Assembly: GCF_000272045.2 (NCBI RefSeq)
Contig: NZ_AJYZ02000019.1
Coordinates: 1,388,409 to 1,424,194 of the forward strand
Reading direction: 5' to 3'
DNA from: Vibrio crassostreae 9ZC13
GTDB lineage: Bacteria > Pseudomonadota > Gammaproteobacteria > Enterobacterales > Vibrionaceae
DNA: 35,786 bases
Positions 1 to 7,074 of the stretch are shown one piece after another (the first letter of the stretch is position 1; each line of letters begins with the position of its first letter). The translations under genes were made by a program, and so were the position numbers. Under the pieces are notes generated by a model. That model saw only the letters and a list, made by a program, of their open reading frames with translations, was not told where the DNA came from and did not search any database.

Positions 1-1
1 A

Positions 2-529
2 ACCCATCAAGTACTGATCCCTTACAGTTTTTACGCTGAGTCACTCAATTACTTTGAGAAGAACCAATACGAAAAAGAGTATGGGAAATCTGCGCAAACC
101 GGCGCTATTGATACCTTGCTGCACACCCTGCTACACGAGACTGGGCATGCGTATATCGAAGATCAGAACATTGCCATATTGGGTAAAGAAGAAGATGCGG
201 TTGATAACCTAGCAACCGTGCTACTGCTTAACTACGTAGAGCATGGGGCCGACGCTGCTATCAGCGCTGCAGACATGTTCGCTTTCGAGTCAGAAGACCG
301 CCCAGAGTATTACGACTTGGGGGAATACATCGACGAGCACAGTTTCGACCTGCAGCGTTACTTCTCCACGTTATGCTTGGTGTATGGCAGCGATCCCGAT
401 GCCTATAAGAACTTGCTCGATGAAGTGGAAAACGACTATTTGAAAGACAGAAAAGAGTTCTGCGTTGAGCACTTTGACGTGATCAATGAAAATTGGCATC
501 AGTATTTAAAAAAGAGTGACGATGCTTAG
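2..529 (+). CDS. DUF4344 putative metallopeptidase, 3' part
   Basis: The frame is open from the left edge of the window, so the gene start lies outside it; about 175 codons are visible, ending in TAG. The visible part contains IPYSFYAE, then LLHETGHAYIE, a zinc-metalloprotease style HExxH-like site (HETGH), then an acidic helical C-terminal part. This pattern matches the DUF4344 putative metallopeptidase family, which is often secreted; any signal peptide would lie upstream of the window. Substrate and activity are unknown. The metal-binding reading rests on the motif only. It is followed by an inverted repeat at 562-590 and converges with the tautomerase gene on the other strand. Confidence 0.75.
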   Translation, partial: THQVLIPYSFYAESLNYFEKNQYEKEYGKSAQTGAIDTLLHTLLHETGHAYIEDQNIAILGKEEDAVDNLATVLLLNYVEHGADAAISAADMFAFESEDRPEYYDLGEYIDEHSFDLQRYFSTLCLVYGSDPDAYKNLLDEVENDYLKDRKEFCVEHFDVINENWHQYLKKSDDA

Positions 530-561
530 ATGCTTAAAGGTTAGTGTCGAGAACTAGGAAA

Positions 562-590
562 ACGGCTTTGGCATCAAATTCCAAAGCCGT
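562..590. terminator. Hairpin between convergent genes
   Basis: A perfect 10-bp inverted repeat (ACGGCTTTGG / CCAAAGCCGT) encloses a 9-nt loop. On the minus strand the stem is followed by TTTTCC, so it could stop transcription arriving from the tautomerase gene. On the plus strand there is no T-run. It lies between two convergent genes and is probably a shared or minus-strand terminator. Confidence 0.55.
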
Positions 591-620
591 CACTCGATAG
601 ATTGGCTTAAGTCTTACGTG

Positions 621-662
621 TTAAGAGTTAAGAGTTAAGAGTTAAGAGTTAAGAGTTAAGAG
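621..662. repeat. Six-copy 7-bp tandem repeat TTAAGAG
   Basis: Six perfect head-to-tail copies of TTAAGAG lie 8 bp beyond the stop codon of the minus-strand tautomerase gene, in its 3' untranslated region. Perfect identity between copies suggests recent slipped-strand expansion. It does not touch a reading frame. Confidence 0.95.
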
Positions 663-670
663 CTTAAACC

Positions 671-1057
671 CTAGACGTTCACTTTGTACTTCAAATCTTG
701 TGCTTCATCGCCCGTCATCCCTCGAAAACCCCAACAATGTGAAGGCTGCTCTTTAATGGTGATTTCAATATCAATCGGAGAGATAGAGAGCTGCTTTTCA
801 ATCTCAGAAAAGATCTTCTTGATTAGACGCTTTTTGGTGTTTACCGCTCGACCTTCCATCATGTTGATCTCAATGACGGTATAGGCTTCTGTTCTTCCTT
901 CTGGGTAAAAGAAGTCATCCCGTTCCAATGGCACAAATCGATGTGCTCGCTTGTCATCGGGTAAACCCATTTCACTATTCAAGCACTGCTGCAACACATT
1001 AGAGAGCTGCAACTTAATTGGATTTAAGCACTCTTTGATACCATAAATAACAATCAT
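671..1057 (-). CDS. Tautomerase-family protein lacking Pro1
   Basis: The 128-residue protein has the conserved features of a 4-oxalocrotonate tautomerase relative (Tautomerase_2 type): YGIKECLNPIK at the N terminus, DKRAHRF near residue 36, FFYPEGRTEAYTVIEI, and a GFRGMTGDEAQDLKY C-terminal signature. I chose the ATG at 1057 because AAAGGA lies 6 nt upstream; the ATG at 1063 sits directly against that ribosome site. With either start the residue after Met is not proline (MIVIYG or MVMIVIYG). Members of this superfamily normally use an N-terminal Pro as the catalytic base, so this member may be catalytically altered. Its substrate is unknown. It is a single gene transcribed towards DUF4344. 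Confidence 0.8.
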   Translation of the reverse strand: MIVIYGIKECLNPIKLQLSNVLQQCLNSEMGLPDDKRAHRFVPLERDDFFYPEGRTEAYTVIEINMMEGRAVNTKKRLIKKIFSEIEKQLSISPIDIEITIKEQPSHCWGFRGMTGDEAQDLKYKVNV

Positions 1058-1246
1058 GACCATTCCTTTGATGCGATGTTAGGTATAGAAGAACGTCAGA
1101 TATAAGCATCGTCTGGCGACTACCCATTCGCTTACTATTTGTACATATATTACATAATGACGCGTATGAAAAAAGGTAAAAACAGTGAATTTATGAACAG
1201 GTGCAACAAAATACCTATCCCTTTACGAACATAAGCCGAAGCGAAT

Positions 1247-1274
1247 TGATCGAACACCACCCTCCCCGCGTATA
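1247..1274 (+). promoter_or_regulatory. ECF11 (RpoE/ChrR-type) promoter for LON-domain gene
   Basis: TGATCG at 1247-1252 and CGTATA at 1269-1274 are separated by exactly 16 nt. This matches the -35 TGATC and -10 CGTA pattern associated with ECF11 sigma factors and has the same spacing as the promoter at 1982. The predicted transcript would start near 1281, giving a leader of about 30 nt before the GTG at 1310. The rest of the 246-nt gap (1064-1309) shows only AT-rich sequence and one 25-codon ORF without a ribosome site. Confidence 0.7.
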
Positions 1275-1309
1275 TCTTCTCGAATCACATCTGAACTAAG
1301 GAGTACTAT

Positions 1310-1930
1310 GTGCCGAATTCACCTAGGAAGACCACGCGGACAGACGCCGAACCAGAAACACCCGTAGAGTCTTCTCTGGAGCTCGCTGTGTTTCCCCTCC
1401 CCATCTTCCTTTTACCGGGAGGCAGACAAAGACTGCGCATTTTTGAGCCAAAGTATCTCGCGATGGTCGCTCACGCAGCGCAGGGCGATGGTTTCATTAT
1501 CGCCACTCAAGACAAATCTAACTCTGATCATCTCAGCTCTTGGGGAACAAAGGTGACCATCGTCGACTTCAATATGTCGGACGACCAGATATTAGAAATT
1601 GATGTCGAAGGCGAAAAGTTGGTGCAATTGCATGGGTCGTTTCGAGACGATGATGACCTGATTAAAAGTAAGTTCAGCTTGTTGCCTCACTGGCCTACCG
1701 ATGAATATAAAGTGCCTAACGTGTTTACCGCTTTTTTGGTTCAGTTGTTTCGCGACCACGATTCGATAAGAACACTCTATCCCACTCCTGATTTTGAGAG
1801 CCCACAATGGATCTGTGCGCGATTGCTCGAAATGATGCCTATCCCACTGGAAAAGAAAACAGAATTTACTGAGCCAGCCAGTTTTCCGTCTCTAGTTCCT
1901 TTTTTGAATCAAATCATTACGGGGCAATAA
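1310..1930 (+). CDS. LON substrate-binding domain protein
   Basis: The 206-residue protein resembles the N-terminal substrate-binding domain of Lon protease: LAVFPLPIFLLPGGRQRLRIFEPKYLAMV at about residues 25-53, followed by the beta-rich body. It has no AAA+ ATPase and no Ser-Lys protease domain, so it is a stand-alone member of the family, presumed cytoplasmic and non-proteolytic. GTG at 1310 is preferred because AAGGAG ends 6 nt upstream. An ATG two bases earlier (1308) is in another frame and would give only a 19-codon peptide. The gene has its own ECF11-type promoter, so it is likely part of the singlet-oxygen regulon of the neighbouring sigma factor. A role in handling oxidised proteins is inference only. 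Confidence 0.8.
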   Translation: MPNSPRKTTRTDAEPETPVESSLELAVFPLPIFLLPGGRQRLRIFEPKYLAMVAHAAQGDGFIIATQDKSNSDHLSSWGTKVTIVDFNMSDDQILEIDVEGEKLVQLHGSFRDDDDLIKSKFSLLPHWPTDEYKVPNVFTAFLVQLFRDHDSIRTLYPTPDFESPQWICARLLEMMPIPLEKKTEFTEPASFPSLVPFLNQIITGQ

Positions 1931-1981
1931 GCACTTTTCTTCACTATAATTTTGTATAGTAGAAATTAATTTAAATTAAAG

Positions 1982-2009
1982 TGATCCCGACTTTCTCCTT
2001 TCACGTAGT
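1982..2009 (+). promoter_or_regulatory. Autoregulatory ECF11 promoter of sigma/chrR operon
   Basis: TGATCC at 1982-1987 and CGTAGT at 2004-2009 are separated by 16 nt, the same layout as the promoter at 1247. It lies 32 nt upstream of the sigma factor start codon. ECF sigma factors paired with ChrR commonly drive their own operon, so positive autoregulation is expected. Confidence 0.75.
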
Positions 2010-2040
2010 GCCCATCAAATTCGCATGATGGTTAGTTACT

Positions 2041-2688
2041 ATGCAAGTGGAAAGCAGAAGTTCAGGGAACGGCAAGGAGCATGTCATTATTCCCGATAAC
2101 AAAGTACCTACAGACAACAAAGTACCGACAGAGCTCTCGAGCTGGCTGGTGTTGGTTGGTACAGACCGAGACAAGCAGGCGTTCACCTGTTTGTTCAAGT
2201 TCTTCGCTCCTAAGATCAAGCGTTTTGGTATCAGTAAGTTGGGTGGCGAAGCTGCTGCAAACGAGCTAGTTCAAGACACGATGACTAATGTTTGGAAGAA
2301 AGCACATCTCTACAATGTAGATAAAGGCGCTGCGACCACTTGGGTCTACACGGTAATGCGTAATGCAGCATTCGACATGTTGCGCAAAGTGAAAGCGAAA
2401 GCCGAACAAACGATAGCCGACGATATCTGGCCAATCGATGCGATGGTAGCCGACTCTCAAAGCGAAGATTTGCCATTCGGTGACCATTTGATGAGCCGAC
2501 ACGTAATGACTCAAATAGAAAAGTTGCCTCTCGCTCAGAAAACCATCGTCAAAGGCGTTTACTTTCAAGAGCTCTCTCAAGAGCAACTCGCTCAGCAACT
2601 TGGCGTCCCACTTGGAACAGTGAAATCACGTCTGAGACTCGCTTTAGCCAAATTAAAAGTTCACATGGGGGAACAAGACCATGATTAA
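2041..2688 (+). CDS. ECF11-type RNA polymerase sigma factor
   Basis: A 215-residue sigma-70 family protein with only regions 2 and 4. Region 2 is about residues 45-118 (FKFFAPKIKRFGISKLGG, then ANELVQDTMTNVWKK and WVYTVMRNAAFDMLRK). Region 4 is about residues 159-210, with the helix-turn-helix EQLAQQLGVPLGTVKSRL. The partner is the ChrR anti-sigma factor encoded in an 8-bp overlap, which defines the RpoE/ChrR (ECF11) group known to respond to singlet oxygen in Rhodobacter. Residues 19-30 are a perfect tandem duplication of DNKVPT. The start ATG has only a weak ribosome site, and a better one (AAGGAG, 2074-2079) fits no in-frame start, so the exact N terminus is uncertain. It is distinct from the RpoE/RseA envelope sigma factor. 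Confidence 0.92.
   Translation: MQVESRSSGNGKEHVIIPDNKVPTDNKVPTELSSWLVLVGTDRDKQAFTCLFKFFAPKIKRFGISKLGGEAAANELVQDTMTNVWKKAHLYNVDKGAATTWVYTVMRNAAFDMLRKVKAKAEQTIADDIWPIDAMVADSQSEDLPFGDHLMSRHVMTQIEKLPLAQKTIVKGVYFQELSQEQLAQQLGVPLGTVKSRLRLALAKLKVHMGEQDHD
2095..2130 (+). repeat. 18-bp tandem duplication inside sigma factor gene
   Basis: Two in-frame copies of an 18-bp unit encode DNKVPT-DNKVPT at residues 19-30. The copies differ at three third-codon positions (GAT/GAC, CCT/CCG, ...), so the duplication is not brand new. It lies before conserved region 2 and should lengthen only the flexible N terminus. Confidence 0.9.
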
Positions 2689-3361
2689 ACATCACCCAAA
2701 CGCGGCAATCTTGAAAGACTTCGTCGATGGCACGTTGGCTGATTCAGTTTCTTTGATTGTTTCTAGCCATGTAGAGCTGTGTGAACACTGCCAACAACAA
2801 GTCAAGCAGCTTACAGCTGTAGCAGCGAATAATGCTTTTGACGCAGAGCCAGTATTCTCAAATGAAGATCTAGACAGCTTCTCAATGGACGACATGGACT
2901 TTGATTTTGACGCGATAGAGCAAATCACAGCTGATACTTCTCAGTCTGTTGAAGTGACTCCAGAGGTTCAGAAAGTAACTGTTGCTGACACGACATTCAC
3001 AATCCCTCGCGCTCTAAACTCAGTAGCGAGAAAGGACTGGATGAACCTAGGCAAAATTTCACGAGCAAGACTCGATTTTGCTGACGAAGCACACCACACC
3101 AGCTTGTTGCACATCGACAAAGATGGACAAGTGCCTTGCCACACCCACAAAGGCTTCGAGATCACGCTTCTTCTAGAGGGCAGTTTCGAAGACGAAATGG
3201 GCGTTTACAACAAAGGTGACTTCATCTGGTTGGATGGCAATCACACTCATCAACCGGCAACAAAAGAAGGTTGTGTCTGTTTAACCGTTTCAAGTGATGC
3301 GCTTTACTTCACAAAAGGTGTGAGCCAACTATTCAATCCACTTGGAAAATATATCTATTAA
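2681..3361 (+). CDS. chrR: ChrR-family zinc anti-sigma factor with cupin domain
   Basis: The 226-residue protein has two zinc modules. The N-terminal anti-sigma domain has His4/His5 and the HxxxCxxC site His30, Cys34, Cys37. The C-terminal cupin domain has HTHKGFE (His154, His156, Glu160) and a later HTH (His188, His190), matching the second metal site of Rhodobacter ChrR. By homology it binds and silences the sigma factor and releases it on singlet-oxygen stress. The start overlaps the sigma stop by 8 nt (ATGATTAA), which implies translational coupling and balanced expression. A stretch of Asp/Glu-rich linker (about residues 58-90) joins the two domains. It is cytoplasmic. Confidence 0.93.
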   Translation: MIKHHPNAAILKDFVDGTLADSVSLIVSSHVELCEHCQQQVKQLTAVAANNAFDAEPVFSNEDLDSFSMDDMDFDFDAIEQITADTSQSVEVTPEVQKVTVADTTFTIPRALNSVARKDWMNLGKISRARLDFADEAHHTSLLHIDKDGQVPCHTHKGFEITLLLEGSFEDEMGVYNKGDFIWLDGNHTHQPATKEGCVCLTVSSDALYFTKGVSQLFNPLGKYIY

Positions 3362-3379
3362 CCCAGTTGCAGGCTATAA

Positions 3380-3412
3380 ATATACAGGATGGCATAAAGC
3401 TATCCTGTATAT
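3380..3412 (+). terminator. 11-bp hairpin after chrR
   Basis: ATATACAGGAT (3380-3390) and ATCCTGTATAT (3402-3412) form a perfect 11-bp stem with an 11-nt loop, 18 nt after the chrR stop. No T-run follows, so it may be an attenuator, an RNA-processing site or an operator rather than a classical terminator. I see no ECF11-type promoter in the remaining 3413-3535 gap. Confidence 0.45.
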
Positions 3413-3535
3413 CGTCAATACATCTGAATAAAAATAACTACGGTGTCAAAGTAAAAACACACCCAGCTCTGTAAATACGATTAGCAATGTTGAACTATAA
3501 GAAAAAGCTCAGAGCAAGAGCAAAGGAGTTGGCCA

Positions 3536-4483
3536 ATGGAAAAGAAAATCAAAATCGGTATCAGTGCATGTGTTGCTGGACATAAAGTACGTTTCGACAC
3601 AGGTCATAAACGCTCTCGTTTTTGTACAGACGACCTAGCAGACTACGTGGAATTGGAACCTGTTTGCCCAGAGATGGCTGTTGGTCTTCCAACCCCTCGT
3701 CCAACCATTCGTCAAACAAGAATGCTAGATGACATCATCCATGTTTCTCGCCCTGATGGCTCAGGTGATGTGACCAACGAACTGATCGAGTTCGGTCAAA
3801 ACTACTCAAAGAAAAACCAACACATTGCTGGCTTTATTGTGTGTCAAAAAAGCCCAACCTGCGGCATGGAGCGCGTGAAGGTGTACCACCACCATGGTCG
3901 CGGCTCTGAATCGACAGGCATAGGCATGTTCACCCAACAAATTATGGACGGCAACCCGTTACTTCCCGTTGAAGAAAACGGCCGCCTTAACGATCCCATT
4001 TTGCGTGAAAACTTCATGACTCGAGTGTTCACTTACCAAAAATGGCTCGATCTTGTGGATGAAGGTGTGACCAAGCACAAACTGATTCAGTTCCACAGCG
4101 CCCACAAATATCTAGTCATGTGTCACCACGTTGAGGGTTACAAAAGCTTAGGCAAACTGCTAGCGGGTAATGATTTAGATATCGACGAACTAGCGGCTCA
4201 ATACATCGAAGGCTTGATGACGGCGTTGTCTCATCACGCGAATCGAGGCAGTCACGCCAATACGCTGCATCATTTGCAGGGTTACTTTAAAAAACAACTG
4301 AGTAGCGCTCACAAGCAAGAGCTGACCAACCAGATCGCATCATTCAGAGAGGGCGTTGTTCCACTGCTAGTGCCACTGACACTGATCAATCACTACCTGA
4401 TGGAATACCCGAACGAATACCTAGAATCACAGGTTTACCTAAACCCGCACCCTCAAGAACTTAAACTGAGATACGGATATTGA
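3536..4483 (+). CDS. DUF523-DUF1722 protein (YbgA-like)
   Basis: This 315-residue fusion has an N-terminal DUF523 domain (about residues 5-150) and a C-terminal DUF1722 domain (about 180-300). The DUF523 part keeps the cysteines Cys12 (ISACVAG), Cys44 (EPVCPEM), Cys103 and Cys109 in CQKSPTCG. In the DUF523 desulfidase TudS three such cysteines hold a 4Fe-4S cluster, so an iron-sulfur cluster is likely here, but the reaction is unknown. E. coli ybgA (DUF1722) lies next to the photolyase gene, as here, where the stop overlaps the photolyase start. AAAGGAG precedes the ATG at good spacing. A link to DNA photodamage or thio-nucleotide metabolism is inference from context. Confidence 0.88.
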   Translation: MEKKIKIGISACVAGHKVRFDTGHKRSRFCTDDLADYVELEPVCPEMAVGLPTPRPTIRQTRMLDDIIHVSRPDGSGDVTNELIEFGQNYSKKNQHIAGFIVCQKSPTCGMERVKVYHHHGRGSESTGIGMFTQQIMDGNPLLPVEENGRLNDPILRENFMTRVFTYQKWLDLVDEGVTKHKLIQFHSAHKYLVMCHHVEGYKSLGKLLAGNDLDIDELAAQYIEGLMTALSHHANRGSHANTLHHLQGYFKKQLSSAHKQELTNQIASFREGVVPLLVPLTLINHYLMEYPNEYLESQVYLNPHPQELKLRYGY

Positions 4484-5895
4484 GCGACATACTATGGATA
4501 CGACGAGACCTGCGGATTCACGATAACCCAGCGCTCGTCGCGGCAGTTGAAAACGGCGTAACGACCGCCGTTTTCATTTCAACGCCTCAAACGTGGCGGC
4601 AACACCACCTTGCGCCGATCAAAGCTGATTTCATCTATCGTCATCTAAAACAACTCGATTCCCAGCTCGCTGAATTCGGGATAACGTTGCTTCACCTGAA
4701 AGCTAGCGACTTTGACGACCAATCCAAACAGCTCATCGATTTGTGCCAGCAGCTTGATGCCAAGTGCGTCTACGCTAACTCTGAACCAGAGGTCGATGAA
4801 CAAGCTCGCGATAAAAAGCTGATTTCAAGCGGCCTAAACCTGAAGATCAGCGATTGTGACGTTATGCTGCCACTCGGTAGCGTTCTCAACAAACAAGGCG
4901 AGATGTTCAAAGTCTTTACGCCCTTTAAGAACGCTTGGTTAAAAGAAGTTCAGGTGAAAGGCATCATCTGCAGTCCAGCTCCTGTCGAGTCAGCTGAACG
5001 TTCACAAACACAGCTTCCTGACGACTTACAAGCCTTAACCATCTCTGCTGACTATGATTTCGATTTTCCGCGTGTTGATTCGAGTCGCTGGCCATTAAGC
5101 CAAGATGTATTGGGCAATGTGATCCCCAATTTCTTAGCCAATAAAGTTAACGATTATTCTCGCCTTAGAGACATTCCCTCGATAAAAGGCACGTCTGGAC
5201 TATCCCCTTATTTGGCGATTGGCGCTGTGAGCCCACGTTGGTTAGCGATTCAGTTGATTCAGCAACAGCCGGACTTGTTATTTGATACTCAGTTACCAGC
5301 CTTTTCTTGGCTTAATGAATTGATTTGGCGAGATTTTTATAAGCATTTGATGTTCCATCATCCTAAACTGGTTAAAGGTGCGAACTTTCAGCAGAAATAC
5401 AACGGCTTAGATTGGTATCACGACAACCCTAGCTTCAAGGCGTGGTGCGAAGGAAAAACAGGATATCCATTGGTTGATGCCGCAATGCGTCAACTGGTTG
5501 AAACGGGCTGGATGCACAACAGACTAAGAATGGTGGTGGCAAGCTTCCTAACCAAGCACCTGCTTATTGACTGGCGTTGGGGCGAGCGTTTCTTTATGTC
5601 GCACCTTATCGACGGAGACTTTAGTGCCAACAATGGTGGCTGGCAGTGGGCTTCAAGTACTGGCTGTGATGCTCAACCTTACTTCCGAATTTTCAATCCA
5701 ATCACTCAGAGTGAAAAGTTTGATCCAAAAGGAATTTTTATTCGTAAGTACATACCAGAGCTGCAAAATATCCCAGATAAGCATGTACATTTCCCACATG
5801 ACTTTATCGCTAAAAACGGAATAGACAGCGAATACTGGCAACCCATCGTTGAGCATAAAGAAGCACGATTGAGAGCCTTAGCCTTCTTCAAATAA
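4480..5895 (+). CDS. phrB: Deoxyribodipyrimidine photolyase
   Basis: A 471-residue class I photolyase, the usual length. It has an N-terminal Rossmann antenna domain starting ILWIRRDLRIHDNPAL and a C-terminal helical FAD domain. The FAD domain contains WLNELIWRDFYKH, TGYPLVDAAMRQL, TGWMHNRLRM, DGDFSANNGGWQW and ASSTGCDAQPYFRIFNP, all hallmarks of light-dependent repair of cyclobutane pyrimidine dimers. The enzyme uses reduced FAD plus blue light to split the dimer by electron transfer. Translation starts at TTG (4480), overlapping the preceding stop in TTGA; no in-frame ATG lies close by. Photolyase is a known target of RpoE/ChrR in Rhodobacter, so co-location with that regulator is expected. 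Confidence 0.95.
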   Translation: MSDILWIRRDLRIHDNPALVAAVENGVTTAVFISTPQTWRQHHLAPIKADFIYRHLKQLDSQLAEFGITLLHLKASDFDDQSKQLIDLCQQLDAKCVYANSEPEVDEQARDKKLISSGLNLKISDCDVMLPLGSVLNKQGEMFKVFTPFKNAWLKEVQVKGIICSPAPVESAERSQTQLPDDLQALTISADYDFDFPRVDSSRWPLSQDVLGNVIPNFLANKVNDYSRLRDIPSIKGTSGLSPYLAIGAVSPRWLAIQLIQQQPDLLFDTQLPAFSWLNELIWRDFYKHLMFHHPKLVKGANFQQKYNGLDWYHDNPSFKAWCEGKTGYPLVDAAMRQLVETGWMHNRLRMVVASFLTKHLLIDWRWGERFFMSHLIDGDFSANNGGWQWASSTGCDAQPYFRIFNPITQSEKFDPKGIFIRKYIPELQNIPDKHVHFPHDFIAKNGIDSEYWQPIVEHKEARLRALAFFK

Positions 5896-5909
5896 TTAGA
5901 GTGAATATT

Positions 5910-6341
5910 ATGGATAACTCTCTATGGCTTGATAACTTTCTCAACATGTATCGAGAACTCGGAACCGACAATTTCGACGTGCTTAAGACGGTTTATCACC
6001 CTGATATTGAATTCCAAGATCCGCTGCATCATGTCAGCGGTATTTCGGCGCTTACGCACTACTTCGAGAACCTCTACACCCAAGTAACCAGCTGTTACTT
6101 TCATATCGAACACACTTTCGAAGCGAACGACGAAGCTTCCGTTTACTGGACGATGCAGTTTGCTCACAAGCAATTAAATGGGCAAAAGCCAATCGAAGTA
6201 CAAGGGCACAGCCACATTAAGATGCTCGACGGTCAAGTGGTCTACCACAGAGACTACCTCGACGTCGGCTCTATGTTGTACGAACACATTCCAGTACTGG
6301 GCTGCGCGATCAAATCCATCAAAAAGAGGGCGAGCCGATAA
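5910..6341 (+). CDS. NTF2-like (SnoaL-type) family protein
   Basis: The protein is 143 residues from the ATG at 5910; a GTG at 5901 would add three residues. It begins MDNSLWLDNFLNMYRELG and has the NTF2-like pattern: an N-terminal helix, VYHPDIEFQDPLHHVSG, then beta strands with VQGHSHIKMLDGQVVYHRDYLDVGSM. This cone-shaped fold often binds hydrophobic small molecules or has isomerase or hydrolase activity. No specific reaction can be assigned. Its stop shares one base with the SDR start (TAATG), and it follows the photolyase by 14 nt, so it belongs to the same operon. A lipid or pigment substrate is inference from the neighbouring lipid genes. Confidence 0.82.
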   Translation: MDNSLWLDNFLNMYRELGTDNFDVLKTVYHPDIEFQDPLHHVSGISALTHYFENLYTQVTSCYFHIEHTFEANDEASVYWTMQFAHKQLNGQKPIEVQGHSHIKMLDGQVVYHRDYLDVGSMLYEHIPVLGCAIKSIKKRASR

Positions 6342-7072
6342 TGCGTATTATGATTACAGGCGCGACCTCAGGTATCGGCCAATCCCTAGCTAAAGATTAC
6401 GCTCAGCAAGGGCATCAGGTGATTGCTTGTGGCCGCAACTCAGACAAGCTGCAAGCCTTAGTTGACTCGCACGAGACAGACGTCGCGCATTCATCAATTT
6501 CACCGCTCTGTTTCGATCTGACTGATTACCACAACTTTCCAGAACTCGACCAAGACAAGCCGCTCGATCTGCTGATTTTAAATGCCGGTGATTGTGAGTA
6601 CATCGACGACCCAGTGAATTTTGATGCCGAGCTTTTTGAGCGCGTCATCAACATAAACCTAATTTCAATTGGCTACGCCCTTAAAGCTTGGTTAAAAAAC
6701 ATCAAGCCCGGCGGCCGTTTGGTTTTAGTCAGCTCCAGCGCCAGCTTTTTACCTTTGCCAAGAGCCGAGGCTTATGGCGCTTCAAAGGCAGCCCTCACCT
6801 ACTTAGGCAGAACACTTTCGGTTGATCTGGCAACGCACAACATTCATGTCTCAATTGTGCACCCTGGCTTTGTTGAAACGCCATTAACCGAGCGAAATAC
6901 GTTCTCTATGCCTATGATTATTAGTAGTGAGGCCGCAACTCAGCGAATCGTAAATGGTATCGCTCAAGGAAAGAGTGAAATCGATTTCCCAAGACGATTC
7001 ATCATGTTGATGAAGCTACTAAGAATGCTCCCAACTCCAGTTTGGCAAAAACTCGCTTCAAGGATGGTATAA
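6341..7072 (+). CDS. Short-chain dehydrogenase/reductase in lipid/photostress operon
   Basis: A 243-residue classical SDR. The nucleotide-binding GATSGIG lies at about residues 7-13, followed by LNAG and VSSSAS, and the catalytic pair is Tyr145/Lys149 in AYGASK. The C-terminal tail IMLMKLLRMLPTPVW is hydrophobic and may touch the membrane. It should carry out NAD(P)H-dependent oxidation or reduction of a hydroxyl or carbonyl group; the substrate is unknown. Translational coupling with the NTF2-like gene (TAATG) and a 2-nt gap to the flavoprotein gene place it firmly in the operon. An SDR also accompanies the furan fatty acid genes in Rhodobacter, as I recall it. Confidence 0.9.
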   Translation: MRIMITGATSGIGQSLAKDYAQQGHQVIACGRNSDKLQALVDSHETDVAHSSISPLCFDLTDYHNFPELDQDKPLDLLILNAGDCEYIDDPVNFDAELFERVININLISIGYALKAWLKNIKPGGRLVLVSSSASFLPLPRAEAYGASKAALTYLGRTLSVDLATHNIHVSIVHPGFVETPLTERNTFSMPMIISSEAATQRIVNGIAQGKSEIDFPRRFIMLMKLLRMLPTPVWQKLASRMV

Positions 7073-7074
7073 CA

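Noticed and set aside
1157..1234. 25-codon ORF upstream of the LON-domain gene
   Set aside because: It has no ribosome site and lies upstream of the predicted transcript start near 1281.
2081..2269. 62-codon ORF with AAGGAG just before its ATG, inside the sigma factor gene
   Set aside because: The ribosome site is only 1 nt from the ATG, the product has no recognisable features, and the other frame encodes a well-conserved sigma factor.
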